Of a stretch of 64,000 nucleotides of DNA, positions 23,014 through 33,741 are shown in pieces. The stretch comes from Ceratocystis colombiana. Lineage: Eukaryota > Ascomycota > Sordariomycetes > Microascales > Ceratocystidaceae. The stretch is taken from assembly GCA_026419805.1 (NCBI GenBank), contig JAOSLS010000062.1, forward strand, positions 50,857-114,856, given 5' to 3'. How positions within the stretch are numbered: position 1 is the first letter of the stretch; every line of letters begins with the position of its first letter. The translations under genes and the position numbers were made by a program. A model generated the notes under the pieces. The model did not search any database. It had not been told where the DNA came from and saw only the letters and a list, made by a program, of their open reading frames with translations.

Positions 23014-23507
23014 ATGGTAAGCATCTCCTAAGCGCCCGTACTACACATCTGCTAACCAAGTCTCAGGGCGGTGGAGGAAAAGTTCCGTGAGTAATCCACA
23101 CCAAACTCGAAGCTCTAAGCCGCCTGCTTCCGCGACCCGTCTCAACTCGACCACAGCTCACCCTAACAATTCTAATCGCAGCTATCCCAAGCATGTCTGG
23201 TCGCCTGCTGGTGGCTGGTACTGCCAACCGGCTAACTGGAGGGCCAACACTGCCATTATGGGGGCCATAATTTTCGGTACCGTGGCAATTGTCTGGAACG
23301 TGAGCGCCGAGCGTGAGATCCGTTTCAAGAAGCCCGAGCCCGATCGGTTCTACCCCAGCAGATAGTGAGTCGATCTTGTGCCATTCCCTTCGTGGAGATT
23401 TGCGCTAACTGTTCTCTGTTCTTCCCCCCTACAGCTGGACCAGACAGTTGAAAGAATGGGATGCTGAGGATAAAGCGGCAGCGGTGGCAGCGCCCAAGAA
23501 GGACTAG
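23014..23507 (+). CDS. 92-aa single-span membrane protein, possible complex I accessory subunit
   Basis: Four exons: 23014-23016 (just the ATG), 23067-23086 (20 nt), 23182-23364 and 23435-23507. All splice sites are GT-AG and the reading frame is continuous: MGGGGKVPYPKHVWSPAGGWY..., one membrane span (TAIMGAIIFGTVAIVWNV), a charged SAEREIRFKKPEPDRF segment, then YWTRQLKEWDAEDK and a short Ala/Lys tail. The GGWYCQPANW motif before the span and the small size are typical of small mitochondrial inner-membrane subunits. I associate this protein with fungal complex I preparations but cannot confirm the name, so treat the function as a hypothesis. The gene is divergent from a mitoribosomal protein and precedes mitochondrial DHODH, a context that fits mitochondria but proves nothing. 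Confidence 0.72.
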
Positions 23508-24244
23508 GGGGCAACCCTCTCTCTCTCCGCCCGCTGTCTGGGTCCATTGCGACTGCAGGCTATTCTTACCCAGGCCCATTTATAGCAATCCAAGACGACA
23601 GCAACGCTAATGGCACCAGAACTGCCAAGCCACACACATGTACAGAATAAAACCCACAACTACAGACACTGCCGAGGATATTCCAAGTTCCGGTGTAATT
23701 TTTAAGAGCATTAAATACTGTGCCTATGTCTTGATCACGTTCAAATAGTGCCAGCAAAAAGGGAAGGCAGGCCTAGGACAACCGCGTAGTATATATATAG
23801 TATGCTCAGGATGAGACACCTTATACCCAAGTCAAAACTAGCACGTTGCCAACATAACGGCCAACCAATGGACGCAAATATCCGTCTCGAAGTTCTCACA
23901 TAAGTGACACACACATTGACCCGACCTCAATGCCAGATTGTCGGGCTGTCACATGCCTTCTATCAAGTATACAACAGCCAGGTCCCATAACGGTTAGTTT
24001 TCTCGGCCCCACTTGGCAGCCCGCTGACAGCTCTGCCACCTGCCAGGCCTCATCTAACCAACCCATCATCATCATTATCGGCCAATTATTTGCGCCCTTG
24101 TCTTGCACTTGAGTAGCCGTCCACAATCCAGCCTTCAGCCCATTGACCAGTCATTTCTTGGTGCTTAGAGAGTGTTTTTTCGGCGTTTGTTGTCTTTCTA
24201 CTGCTGTCTTTGATTTGCGGATCATATCCACGTGTCTCCTGCCC
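23508..24244. other. Intergenic region upstream of DHODH
   Basis: About 740 bases. CT-rich 3' UTR at the left, TATATATATAG near 23791. No ORF of interest. Confidence 0.45.
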
Positions 24245-25630
24245 ATGATGACTCCTCTCTTCGCCCAATCCCGTCGAGCTCTCCCGGAGCAGCTCCGTGC
24301 TGCCAGCCGTCGTTATATCTCGACCGCCAGCCCCAGAACATCCAGTGGCTCTGGCTTCAAGCTAACTGCCTACACGGCTGGACTTGCCATTATTGGCTCT
24401 GCAGCCTATATTTACGGCACCGATAGCCGTGCTTCGGTGCACCGCTACGTTGTCCCCCCATTGCTTCGCACCATCTTCCCTGATGCTGAGGACGCACATC
24501 ATGTTAGCACTGCCTTGCTCGAGTCTCTGTACAGTGCCGGTCTTCATCCCCGCGAACGGACGCCTGAGAACCCCGCCCTAGCCACGAGTGTGTTTGGCAA
24601 CCCGCTGTCTAACCCCATCGGCATCAGTGCCGGTCTAGACAAGCACGCTGACATCCCCGATGTTCTGTTTGACTTGGGAGCAGGAATTGTTGAGGTTGGT
24701 GGCTGCACTCCACTGGCACAGCCTGGCAACGACCGCCCGCGGCTATTCCGCGTCCCTGTGCTTGAAGGGCTAGTCAACCGCTATGGCCTAAACTCGCACG
24801 GCGCCGATGCTATGGCACGCAAGCTCCGTGAGCGAGTGCTACGCTATGCTATCAGCCATGGTGTCTCTGAAGAAGATGTCCTCAATGGGGCTGTCGCAGT
24901 TAATGGTGCCGATGCACCTGTGCCGCCTGGCAGCCTGCGTGCCGGCAAGCTGCTGTTGGTACAAGTCGCCAAGAACAAAGCAACAGACCAGACAGACGTG
25001 GAAGCGGTAGCCCGTGACTATGTGTACTGCGTGAAACGGCTAGCGCCGTATGCCGACGTGCTTGTCGTCAATGTCAGCAGCCCTAATACCCCAGGCCTAC
25101 GTGACCTGCAGGCTGTTGAGCCACTGACACGCTTGCTGTCAGCAGTAGTCGAGGAGGCCAACAAGACGCAACGCCGCACCCGGCCACGCGTTATGGTCAA
25201 GGTATCTCCAGACGAGGATGAGGCAGCGCAAATGGGCGGTATTGTGCAGGCAGTCATGGCCAGCGGCGTTGATGGTGTAATTGTTGGCAACACAACAAGT
25301 CGCCGTGCTGGTCTTGTTGCACAGAGTGTGCCCCTGACGGGTCGAGAACAGCGGGCTCTGCAGGAGACTGGCGGTTACTCGGGTCCAGAAATGTTCCCCC
25401 GTACATTAGATCTAGTCAGCCGGTACCGTAAGATGTTTGATGAGCAGATGGTTGGCAGCAACAAGGACAGAATGACCTTGTTTGCGACAGGAGGCATCAC
25501 GAACGGCAAACAAGCGCTGGAGACTCTACAAGCTGGTGCAAGCGCAGCGATGGTCTACACGACAATGGTGTACAACGGGGCAGGCACTGTAACAAGAATC
25601 AAGGATGAGATGGCCAAGGAGATAGCGTAA
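24245..25630 (+). CDS. URA9: Dihydroorotate dehydrogenase (quinone), class 2, mitochondrial
   Basis: Intron-free, 461 aa from the first ATG (MMTPLFAQSRRALPE). It catalyses the fourth step of pyrimidine synthesis, oxidising dihydroorotate to orotate and passing electrons to ubiquinone at the inner membrane. A basic presequence with RRYISTASPR is followed by a single membrane span (LTAYTAGLAIIGSAAYIYG), then the class 2 helical quinone-site region. FMN-barrel motifs are NPIGISAGLDKHADIPDVLFDLGAG, VEVGGCTPLAQPGN, the catalytic serine in VVNVSSPNTPGLRDLQ (about residue 278), MVKVSPDEDE, VDGVIVGNTTSRR and the phosphate site LFATGGITNGKQALETLQAGAS. The YGLNSHG motif is close to the family GFNNxG but carries His where Asn or Asp is common. 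A TTG upstream in frame is not a likely start. Confidence 0.94.
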   Translation: MMTPLFAQSRRALPEQLRAASRRYISTASPRTSSGSGFKLTAYTAGLAIIGSAAYIYGTDSRASVHRYVVPPLLRTIFPDAEDAHHVSTALLESLYSAGLHPRERTPENPALATSVFGNPLSNPIGISAGLDKHADIPDVLFDLGAGIVEVGGCTPLAQPGNDRPRLFRVPVLEGLVNRYGLNSHGADAMARKLRERVLRYAISHGVSEEDVLNGAVAVNGADAPVPPGSLRAGKLLLVQVAKNKATDQTDVEAVARDYVYCVKRLAPYADVLVVNVSSPNTPGLRDLQAVEPLTRLLSAVVEEANKTQRRTRPRVMVKVSPDEDEAAQMGGIVQAVMASGVDGVIVGNTTSRRAGLVAQSVPLTGREQRALQETGGYSGPEMFPRTLDLVSRYRKMFDEQMVGSNKDRMTLFATGGITNGKQALETLQAGASAAMVYTTMVYNGAGTVTRIKDEMAKEIA

Positions 25631-26009
25631 GGGGCAGGTATTGCTACACATAAAAACTAGATTTTGTAGAGAAGGATAGGCTGCTGGTGGCTTTAGAATT
25701 GCATGCTATATATCATCATCGGCCATAGACTTACAACAGCGCAGTCTCCATTGTATATCAGTCTCACAGATTTTTCATTGCGGCTACATCCCTATGTAAC
25801 AGAACAACTGACTGTCTTTATCAAGACTTTGTGTGTATACAAAGCAACGTGAATTCTAGCAAGCTAACGCTGATAACCCAATCAACCATCTCCCTCCCCC
25901 CTAAACTCCAAAAAATAACTAGATTGAATCATGCTCTATAGCCATTGGCCAAGTCAAATGTAAACACCAAGGCCGCCCCGTTCCGAATCATGCTTGAGGC
26001 TTATGGGGA
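25631..26009. other. Convergent 3' region
   Basis: About 380 AT-rich bases between the stop codons of DHODH and the phospholipase gene. Nothing else seen. Confidence 0.5.
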
Positions 26010-28502
26010 CTAGCTAAAATGATCGCCCTCCCCCAGCTTGTTCACTATGCCCTTTCTGAGCTGACGCCTCAGCTTCTCGCTCTTCATTGCCTTGACCTTG
26101 TCCTCTCTTACCTTCTTCTTGCGCTCATAAACCGCGCGAATGCATGCACGCAGCTGCTGTTTCCCCTCAGAATAGTTTGCCTGGGCTAGTGCTGCCACAC
26201 TGTCAACCTGCTCTGGCGTGTACACAAAGTTCCATGTACTGAGATAGTCTGACATGCGCGGGTCGACACCGGGCACTTTCCCATTAGCTAGCAATGGCAG
26301 GTATATTACGGCTATGCCGGCCGTGTTCCAGGATACACCGCTCTCAGTAAAGTCGGCTATGGCTTTGGGGGGCGGAACATCGCCATTGCTTCCTGTGTTA
26401 GTCTCAGATGTCTGCCCAACCCACACTGTGCAGTATCCAAGGCCATTTTCCCTTGCAATATCACTGGATTTCATGTTGCTTTTACAGGCCATGTCTTGCT
26501 CTTGGGCCACGTCTATCGCACTCCTAGCCTCGGCCGGCGATCTGTCTCCAGCCTTCTCAATCTGCTCGCCAGCCTCCTCGGGCGCTACACCCTTAGGCCA
26601 GCCAATGCCGGCTGGCCAGCCGCGTATTTTGCGCTGACGAGCATAGCCATCGGTGACAGCCAGCCAATTGTCGTTTTTGATGTCAGCTGAGTTGTCAAAG
26701 GCGATGATGACTTCGACATCACGTCCCGGCCGTAGCAACGGATATATAGGGAGGTTGTTGGACATCCCGGCATCCATTAGCTGTATGTACTCGCTATTCA
26801 ATATACTCTCTGGCGTTGTCTTGGCCAGTTGGCCGTGCATGCCGTAGGCAAAGTTTGGCAGAGTTGCCGGCTCAATCGGATGAACCTTGCTTAAATCATC
26901 GCTACGCCCTGTGACAATTTGGTCAAGAGCAGCAAAGCCGCTGATGCTACGCATGATTGGCTGGATTTCGCGGTAGTAGTGGTTGAGCGTAGCGCAAAAG
27001 GCTGATCCAAAGACGCCCATCAGCAATGGCATGCGGATTTCCGGCAGGTGAAATCCGTCCTCTTGGGGCACGTCAAGGCCCTTGTTGAAACGACGGCCAA
27101 GAGCCCAAGTAGGGATGCCCGCTGAAAACTCTTCACAGAAGAACTCGTACGGTGTTATTTCAAACCATTGGAACCAGGCCTCCTTCTTAGCAACAGCTTT
27201 TTCATGCTCGGTCGACGCCCGGTTACCGTTATCGTCGTCTAATTTAGGGATCTCATGGCGGACGGCAGTATAGATGGGCATTGGCGCCTGGCCGTAGCGA
27301 ATGTACTTTTGCTGGTTGGACATTTTAAAGTTTTCCTGATTGATTCCAAGATGGCTCTTTGGTACAAGAAGCCGAGAAGACAATAGAATACCGTATATGT
27401 CAACAAGGCCAAACTGGGCCTTGGGGTCCCCCTTCAGCTTCTCAACGAGACCTTCTAAAAGATACTTGTTGGTAGGGGCTGAGCTGATGGCATCCAAGGC
27501 TACAGGCGGATATGCGATGTGCACACCAAGCCGGGCCTTGAGGTGGTCGAGGACTTTGCTGGCTTTGCCGCTGGACAGCGATGAGTTGAATATAGCCTGT
27601 AGCCAGCACGAGCCACTGACGCCGGCTGTGTACATGACACAGTCCAGAAGACCGTCCTTCTCAGCAGCCAGCAAAGATCCAGCCCCAGCCACCAGAGCCC
27701 GGAGACCGCCCCCAGAACCACACATGGCAATTGTGGGAACATCATCGGGGTTAACGTCCGTTTCCTCGAGGTCCAGATAGCGGGCCAAAGCCACAGCGGC
27801 CATTTTACGCCTTCGCGAGACAAACTCCCTTTCCTCTTCACACAGCTCATTAGAGACGCGCACCTTTGCAGCATATCGGATTTCGGGGTTTATAATTGCG
27901 TCATGGGCATCGGTCCATATTTCATCGGCAAGCGAGCCTGGGGCCATTGAAAGCTCCCTCTGCAACTTCCGGAAATAGGCCGGCACCAGCCGCGACCACT
28001 CAGGGAGAATCAAGTCGACGATTTTGTCTGTCAAAAGCGTCCACTCGATATCCATGGAGTCAGAAAAGATCTCGAAGTTGCTGGCAAAGTTGGCCCATGC
28101 TGTATCCAGCGGCAAAGACGGGAGTGGAAGCCCCGGCCCTTCCGAGGTTGGCTCAGTCGGAACCGAGGAGCCAGCCGATGGCTTTAGCTGGTCGAACTCA
28201 TCTGTAGGATATAGCATCCAAATAAACAAAAGCGCCGATGTAACCACAGCAGTGGTCGACGTTGGTGTTGAACGGTGGGTCCGGGAAGATTGCGGTGATC
28301 CTAGAGCCTTCGATGACGTAAACAGCTCCCGGTAGAAGGAACCCGGCAATGTCTTTTGGCTGCGTCTCCTGCCCGAAGCACTTCCAGCGCCCTCTCTGCC
28401 ACTATATAGCCTAAGACTGACAGGCGCATATGGATGTGCAACTAGTGGCTGTAGTCGACGAGTACGTAGTGCTCGGCGGACTAAAGGCGAGACTCGTGGC
28501 AT
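26010..28502 (-). CDS. plaA: cPLA2-type phospholipase, mitochondrial (PlaA-like)
   Basis: Intron-free, 830 aa from MPRVSPLVRRALRTRRLQPLV, an Arg-rich mitochondrial targeting sequence, followed by a likely membrane segment (AVVTSALLFIWMLYP). The cPLA2 catalytic domain is clear: the oxyanion loop CGSGGGLRALVAGAGSLLA, the nucleophile elbow YTAGVSGSCWLQ (Ser in GVSGS) and the catalytic Asp in QLMDAGMSNNLPIYPLL. There is no N-terminal C2 domain. Such enzymes hydrolyse phospholipid acyl esters; the Aspergillus PlaA relative was reported in mitochondria. Between the elbow and the Asp is a long stretch with WFEITPYEFFCEEFSAGIPTWALGRRF, as in other fungal cPLA2 proteins, and the tail is Lys/Arg-rich (KKKVREDKVKAMKSEKLRRQLRK). 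The frame continues 63 codons further upstream, but that part is hydrophobic, AT-rich and probably leader. Confidence 0.9.
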   Translation of the reverse strand: MPRVSPLVRRALRTRRLQPLVAHPYAPVSLRLYSGREGAGSASGRRRSQKTLPGSFYRELFTSSKALGSPQSSRTHRSTPTSTTAVVTSALLFIWMLYPTDEFDQLKPSAGSSVPTEPTSEGPGLPLPSLPLDTAWANFASNFEIFSDSMDIEWTLLTDKIVDLILPEWSRLVPAYFRKLQRELSMAPGSLADEIWTDAHDAIINPEIRYAAKVRVSNELCEEEREFVSRRRKMAAVALARYLDLEETDVNPDDVPTIAMCGSGGGLRALVAGAGSLLAAEKDGLLDCVMYTAGVSGSCWLQAIFNSSLSSGKASKVLDHLKARLGVHIAYPPVALDAISSAPTNKYLLEGLVEKLKGDPKAQFGLVDIYGILLSSRLLVPKSHLGINQENFKMSNQQKYIRYGQAPMPIYTAVRHEIPKLDDDNGNRASTEHEKAVAKKEAWFQWFEITPYEFFCEEFSAGIPTWALGRRFNKGLDVPQEDGFHLPEIRMPLLMGVFGSAFCATLNHYYREIQPIMRSISGFAALDQIVTGRSDDLSKVHPIEPATLPNFAYGMHGQLAKTTPESILNSEYIQLMDAGMSNNLPIYPLLRPGRDVEVIIAFDNSADIKNDNWLAVTDGYARQRKIRGWPAGIGWPKGVAPEEAGEQIEKAGDRSPAEARSAIDVAQEQDMACKSNMKSSDIARENGLGYCTVWVGQTSETNTGSNGDVPPPKAIADFTESGVSWNTAGIAVIYLPLLANGKVPGVDPRMSDYLSTWNFVYTPEQVDSVAALAQANYSEGKQQLRACIRAVYERKKKVREDKVKAMKSEKLRRQLRKGIVNKLGEGDHFS

Positions 28503-31202
28503 GTTAGAGAGGGTGGAGCCAAAGCCATTAATTAAACAGAATAAATAAATAAATAACAGATTAAGATAGCATAAAACTAGGAATATCTTGACGAAGAAAG
28601 GCCACAATGGCAAGATGAATAGATTTGAGGACAATAAAGTTTCATATTTCTGGTCAATTAGAAGGTGAAATGGCAACTTGGCCTCGTTCAAATGACCGCA
28701 TCAGGCAACATGGTGTTGAGTTGACATGGTAAGTACTAGGGGAGGGGATTGTCTGACTGTGCTAGGGAGTACTTGGACAGCAGCCGTTTTGTAGTGAAAG
28801 ACCAAGTACCCACTATCATTGGTGGATCTGAATACTAAGCCACCAACGAACAATCGATGCCCTAATAAAATGGTCTCGTACCAAGCTCAGTTAACCTTAA
28901 TAAAGTGCCGCGAGCTTGCACCCAACGTGCCACTCGCGATAACAAGTGGCCCGCGATGCTTGTCGCTTTGTTCGCCCATTTTTGGCAGTGCTTTTTCCCT
29001 GTTCTGGCTAAACAAGACCTGGTGTGTGCTAGGGTTGGAGAACCGTCTGAACCCTAATCCGCACGTAGCACTGGAGTTACCGTTGCATTGGGCCTGTAAA
29101 CTAACCCTAGACAGGGGTTTGATAAAGAGCTCAAGGTTGCCTGGCCTACCAGTTTTATTGATGATGGGTGGGATACAAACAAAAGGAGTCGTACTATAGC
29201 ACTATGCACCAGCATAGCATTTTCTCTTCTTCAACTGGCCACCTGTACAGAAAAGCCATTTCATGACTGTGTGTAGGCGTAGGCATATGGATGGATGGAT
29301 GGTTGTGTTGCGTACATGCACGCACAGCAGCCCGTCTGCGGCTGCCACTATCCGGCCTTGCACACTCTCTCGGCCTCTCTTCGCTCTCGCGACGACGAAA
29401 ACCCAAAGCACTTCGTCCTCATTCTCATCTCCCCCTCCTTGAGATCGGCGTGGTTCTTCTCTTCACTTCTGATTGCCCCCTAAAGATGATGATCTTGGAA
29501 ACCCCGGCACAACATTGAATTCAGGGACCAGAAACCTTGACAAAGGCTTTCAGTGTACAGAACATCCCCTGACTATAATGAAGCGGATTTGACGCTATGT
29601 CCACTCTCGGACTAGCGCCAGAAATAAATGCCCCCTTTTTGTCTCTTTTTTTGTGCTTTCTGTGCTTTCTGCTTGCTTTCTGAGAGAGGATGAAAAGGGA
29701 GAAAAGAAAACTCTTGAAGGGTTCATTTTAGAGGGGAAGCCAAAGAGGGCTTCCTTCCTCACCGGGGCTGGAAGCTCTGAACATGCCAAAAGCCTGGACC
29801 AATACGCTAAAAGTGCTAATTTCTTCATGGCTACAAAAAAGCGTGACCATGGGAATAAGATAGGGGAGAAAAACAGTCAGAATTAAACCAAATTAAACCT
29901 GCTCAGGGCCTGTACTCGCTATTTATTAGGGCTAGAGTGATGGTGGCGCTCTAAACCATACACCAACCAAAGCACCTGCCGTTAATGGACGCAGTCGCCA
30001 GCGCCTTGTCTCCTTCCCTCATCTTGCCTTACCTCCCCCAGTTCGTAATTGCACAGGTAGTGAAGCTTGGATTAGTGCTTGCTCCTTCCATCCTTGATGT
30101 GGTTACCCCGTTGAACTTCGAAAAATGGGCTGGGTTGGTTGGTGATTTGGCGATGGGGAGTGTCAAATAGATGGAGGCGGCACTGTACCCATGCATGAAC
30201 ATACACATGTACGTGACTGCAGCACGTAGAAGACGGGGGCATAGATGAGATCTGGGGGGAGGGGGCTCGTGTACAGCACTGGCTGGGGCTTTAGTACGAC
30301 TCTGGCTTTGTGGCTCACTTGCTTCTTGAGGGCATCTACACCTCCCAAGAGTTGTTGCCCTAGTTCCTCCCTAGCCCGTCTTCTTATTTTATCTTGTTTC
30401 CACTTGTTTCCACCTATCCGCCTAATCCACTGTGTACATTGTACTTCTACTTAGCCCATTTGCGTTTCACTTCTTTTCCTACATTGGTATCACCAGGCCT
30501 TATTTTCCTTTCCTTCCCTTTTCCTCCCCCTTCTTTTTCCTCTCCTGCTGCGCTTCTTCTCTGTCCCTTTCCCGTCCCTTCTCTTTCGGTTTGTTGGTTG
30601 TCCTCTGAGCCCTTAGCCAAACCAAGTTAATTTTTTTTTTATAATTTTTCTTCTTCCTCTCACGTTCTTCTGCTCCGCTCGTTTGTGCCTCTTTGCTTTT
30701 TCTTCTTTTCGGATTGTTGTCCTTCGATCGCGACCAATCACAAGCCGTCTCCCAGTTCGAGCCACGCAACTTCTCTTTGGTGAGTAGCCTTCCCCCCCCC
30801 CCCCCCCGAATTCTCCCATCTCCACACGAGCTACAAACGCTCTTCATGTCCGTCTCATTGGGGAAACTACGGCACGATCTTTCCTTAGCCAATTCCGTCT
30901 TGTACTGTTGCCTCTTCAACCGTTGTGGCTGGAGCTTCGATCGAAGGCCTCCCTAAAGTTCTGCCCAGGAGCCTTTCGCGACAGACGCGTGCAAGTGCAG
31001 GAGCGAGGAGGCAAATGTGCGTGGAGTCGTAGAAGCTGCACTTGCTGCATCCCCCCCTTTTTTATGCGGCATGTCCTTTAAGTTTCTGCTCCATGTCGAA
31101 ACACGCCACTTGGTGCGAAGTCCATTACACCTATTTTCTAACCATTTCAGTTCCCTCACAGATCAACACGCTCTTTAATATTCAACTACTTTTTCTTTCA
31201 AA
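28503..31202. promoter_or_regulatory. 2.7-kb intergenic region with the septin's long leader
   Basis: Divergent region between the phospholipase and septin genes. It holds three telobox-like sites (29030-29036, 29050-29056, 29103-29109), and from about 30350 a strongly pyrimidine-rich leader of about 850 bases, including a C16 run. The leader probably contains its own intron: donor GTGAGT at 30780, branch TTCTAAC and acceptor CATTTCAG ending at 31150. Short open frames such as 29985-30170 are not supported. Confidence 0.5.
30792..30807. repeat. Poly-C tract (C16)
   Basis: Sixteen consecutive cytosines just 3' of the GTGAGT donor in the septin leader. Likely length-variable and error-prone in sequencing. 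Confidence 0.9.
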
Positions 31203-33741
31203 ATGGGTAAGCCGTCATCGTGAATGTCAAAAACGCCGCATGCACACAAATGTGGCGGTCTTGTGGGGTCTGAGCCGTGGGGAAACTTGTTGCCCCTTTT
31301 GCGACCTGCTGCTACACAAGACGAGAACGTCGCAAGAAAAGAAAGAGAGGCATCAGCATCAGCAGCATCAAGACCAGCAGTAGCAAATTGGCAATGGCAA
31401 TTACCTCGCCAAACATTGCAGCCAACCAACCACCCAATCACCCAGACACCACGCTATTAGCCAACAGAATGGCAGGCACGCGTACAAACACAAGTAACGG
31501 CAAGAACACAAGCGTCCATCTCCACCTGCCGTTTCCTGTCGCACTATGATTGCTTCTGTTTTGTCTTAAGCTCATATTGTGGATTGTTGTGGCCGGCATT
31601 TACTGCCTCTCCTTCACCTTCTATTTCAAACTTTCTTTCTCTTTTTACGGCCCGTCGATCTTGGCATGACCACGCCCATGTCTTTGCCCTTGCACCACTA
31701 CTTCCAATCGTTGATGCTCGACAACTCCACACCTGCAACTGCTCATTGTGCCATCGATCCGGAAACCCTACGCTAGCCTGACCAGAGTCCCAATATCATG
31801 GTTGTCACGTTGCCAGTCAATACCCCATTGTCTATGGTGTCCCACGAAGATCTCCAATCCCAAAAGAGTGCCCGGTCCCTGAATGCTCACGGAAGTTTGG
31901 TCTCCGGATTGTCTGAAGATTCTCCGAGTGAGCCTGCCGCTCTCTTGGACAATAACGGAAAGCTTGTTCGGGGTGGTGACCATTTAGACCTTGTCTCGGA
32001 TATCTATGATGCATCAACGCACCATCCTGCAAGGGAAATAGACGGCGAGTCTAGGTCCCAGAAGGCCCACTCTAGTCGTGTCCCCAGCGAAGGCTCGGCA
32101 CAGGCGGAGTTAGACGGCGCAAAATGGTCACCAGTACCCAAACATCAACGTGATTCGAGTGGTGTGTACTTCGAGATTTCTGCCTGGCCAGGGCGCACAC
32201 CTCATTTTCACACGATAAAATAACAGATGCTGCTTGCTTGCTGCCTGCCACTTCTTTCTTTGCTGCTTCTACGCTTGATGAATGCCTAAAATGCCATTGA
32301 TATCTTCATGTAAAGATTTGGTTGCTAACTTCTTGATGCCATAGCTTCTACTGCTCCATCTGCCTCGCCTTCGCCGGCACCCGTGGCCGCTGTTGATCCC
32401 CAGAATGTCGTTCGCCGTAAGCTGACGGGCTATGTTGGTTTTGCCAACTTGCCCAACCAGTGGCACCGGAAAAGTGTGCGCAAAGGCTTCAACTTCAATG
32501 TCATGGTTGTTGGTAAGTTCTTGCATCCCTTTGATACTCTGGCCTATCCCTTCTAACTAGCTTTATGCAGGTGAATCTGGTTTGGGCAAGTCAACCCTGG
32601 TCAACACTCTATTCAACACTTCTCTCTACCCTCCCAAGGAGGCCAAGAGCCCCAGCATGGACATTATCCCCAAGACTGTTACTATTCAGTCTATTAGCGC
32701 AGACATTGAGGAGGCCGGTGTGCGCCTGCGTCTGACTGTCGTCGACACCCCCGGCTTCGGAGACTTCGTTAACAACGATGAGTCGTGGCGCCCTATTGTT
32801 GAGAACATTGAGCAGCGCTTCGATGCCTATTTGGACGCCGAGAACAAGGTTAACCGCATGAACATCGTTGACAACCGCATCCACGCCTGCGTTTTCTTTA
32901 TCCATCCCACTGGTCACTCTCTGAAGCCCCTTGATATTGAAGTCATGCGCCGCCTTCACACCAAGGTCAACCTGATTCCCGTCATTGCCAAGGCTGACAC
33001 CCTGACTGATGAGGAAATTCTGGCCTTCAAGTCTCGTGTAAGTTGCTTGATCTTTCCTAGTCCAAAGAAAAGTCTTTTTTTCCGGTTTGCTGACCCTGTG
33101 TCTAGATTCTGGCCGACATTAAGTACCACGGTATCCAGATCTTCGAGGGCCCTCGCTACGAGCTCGATGACGAGGAGACCATTGCTGAGAACAATGAGAT
33201 CATGTCCAAGGTGCCGTTTGCTGTTGTTGGTGCTACTAACGAAATCACCGTTGCCGATGGCCGCAAGGTCCGTGGTCGCCGTTACCCCTGGGGTATTATC
33301 GAGGTCGACAACGAGGAGCACTGCGACTTTGTCAAGCTACGCCAGATGCTGATTCGCACCCACATGGAGGAGCTCAAGGAGCACACCAATAACCTCCTGT
33401 ACGAGAACTACCGTACCGACAAGCTGCTTGCTATGGGTGTTTCTCAAGACCCCAGCGTGTTCAAGGAGGTCAACCCTGCCGTAAAGCAGGAGGAGGAGCG
33501 TGCCCTGCACGAGCAGAAGCTTGCCAAGATGGAGGCCGAAATGAAGATGGTTTTCCAGCAGAAGGTCTCAGAAAAGGAAAGCAAGCTCAAGCAGTCGGAA
33601 GAGGAGCTGTATGCTCGTCATCGCGAGATGAAGGAACAGCTGGAACGCCAGCGCGTGGAGCTGGAAGAGAAGAAGTCGCGCCTCGAAAGCGGCCGGCCAC
33701 TAGAGAAGGAAGGCAAGCGGAAGGGTTTCTCTCTTCGTTAA
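31203..33741 (+). CDS. CDC3: Septin Cdc3/AspB
   Basis: Short form: exons 31203-31206 (ATGG), 32345-32512, 32571-33037 and 33106-33741 give 424 aa. It forms GTP-binding hetero-oligomeric septin filaments at septa and hyphal tips. The sequence shows RRKLTGYVGFANLPNQWHRKS, the polybasic membrane-binding segment before the GTPase fold typical of Cdc3/AspB; the P-loop GESGLGKST split by an intron right after its first Gly; switch DTPGFGD; AKADTLT (G4); and the septin-unique element through GRRYPWGIIEVDNEEHCDF. A C-terminal coiled coil runs from about residue 335 (EEERALHEQKLAKMEAEMKM) to the end. The first intron is 1138 bases, long for this group, and contains an alternative first exon described separately. 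Identity is secure; which first exon is used is the open point. Confidence 0.94.
31798..32161 (+). CDS. CDC3: Alternative first coding exon of the septin gene (121-residue extension)
   Basis: Within the septin's long first intron is an ATG-initiated frame at 31798 that ends at AGT G followed by a GTGTGT donor at 32162, in the same phase (1) as the ATGG exon. Splicing to the same acceptor (32344, with TTGCTAAC branch) would give 544 aa. The encoded segment starts MVVTLPVNTPLSMVS and continues as a hydrophilic, Ser/Asp/His-rich sequence (for example DHLDLVSDIYDAST), with ordinary coding codons. Yeast Cdc3 also has an N-terminal extension of about 100 residues. Weak point: the donor is GTGTGT and no homology can be checked here. 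Confidence 0.5.

Noticed and set aside
28503..28691. Upstream extension of the phospholipase to MNEAKLPF
   Set aside because: The extension is AT-rich and hydrophobic, and the later Met starts a typical mitochondrial presequence.
28819..29199. 126-codon frame on the + strand in the phospholipase-septin gap
   Set aside because: Includes the telobox cluster, lacks codon bias and any domain; likely chance.
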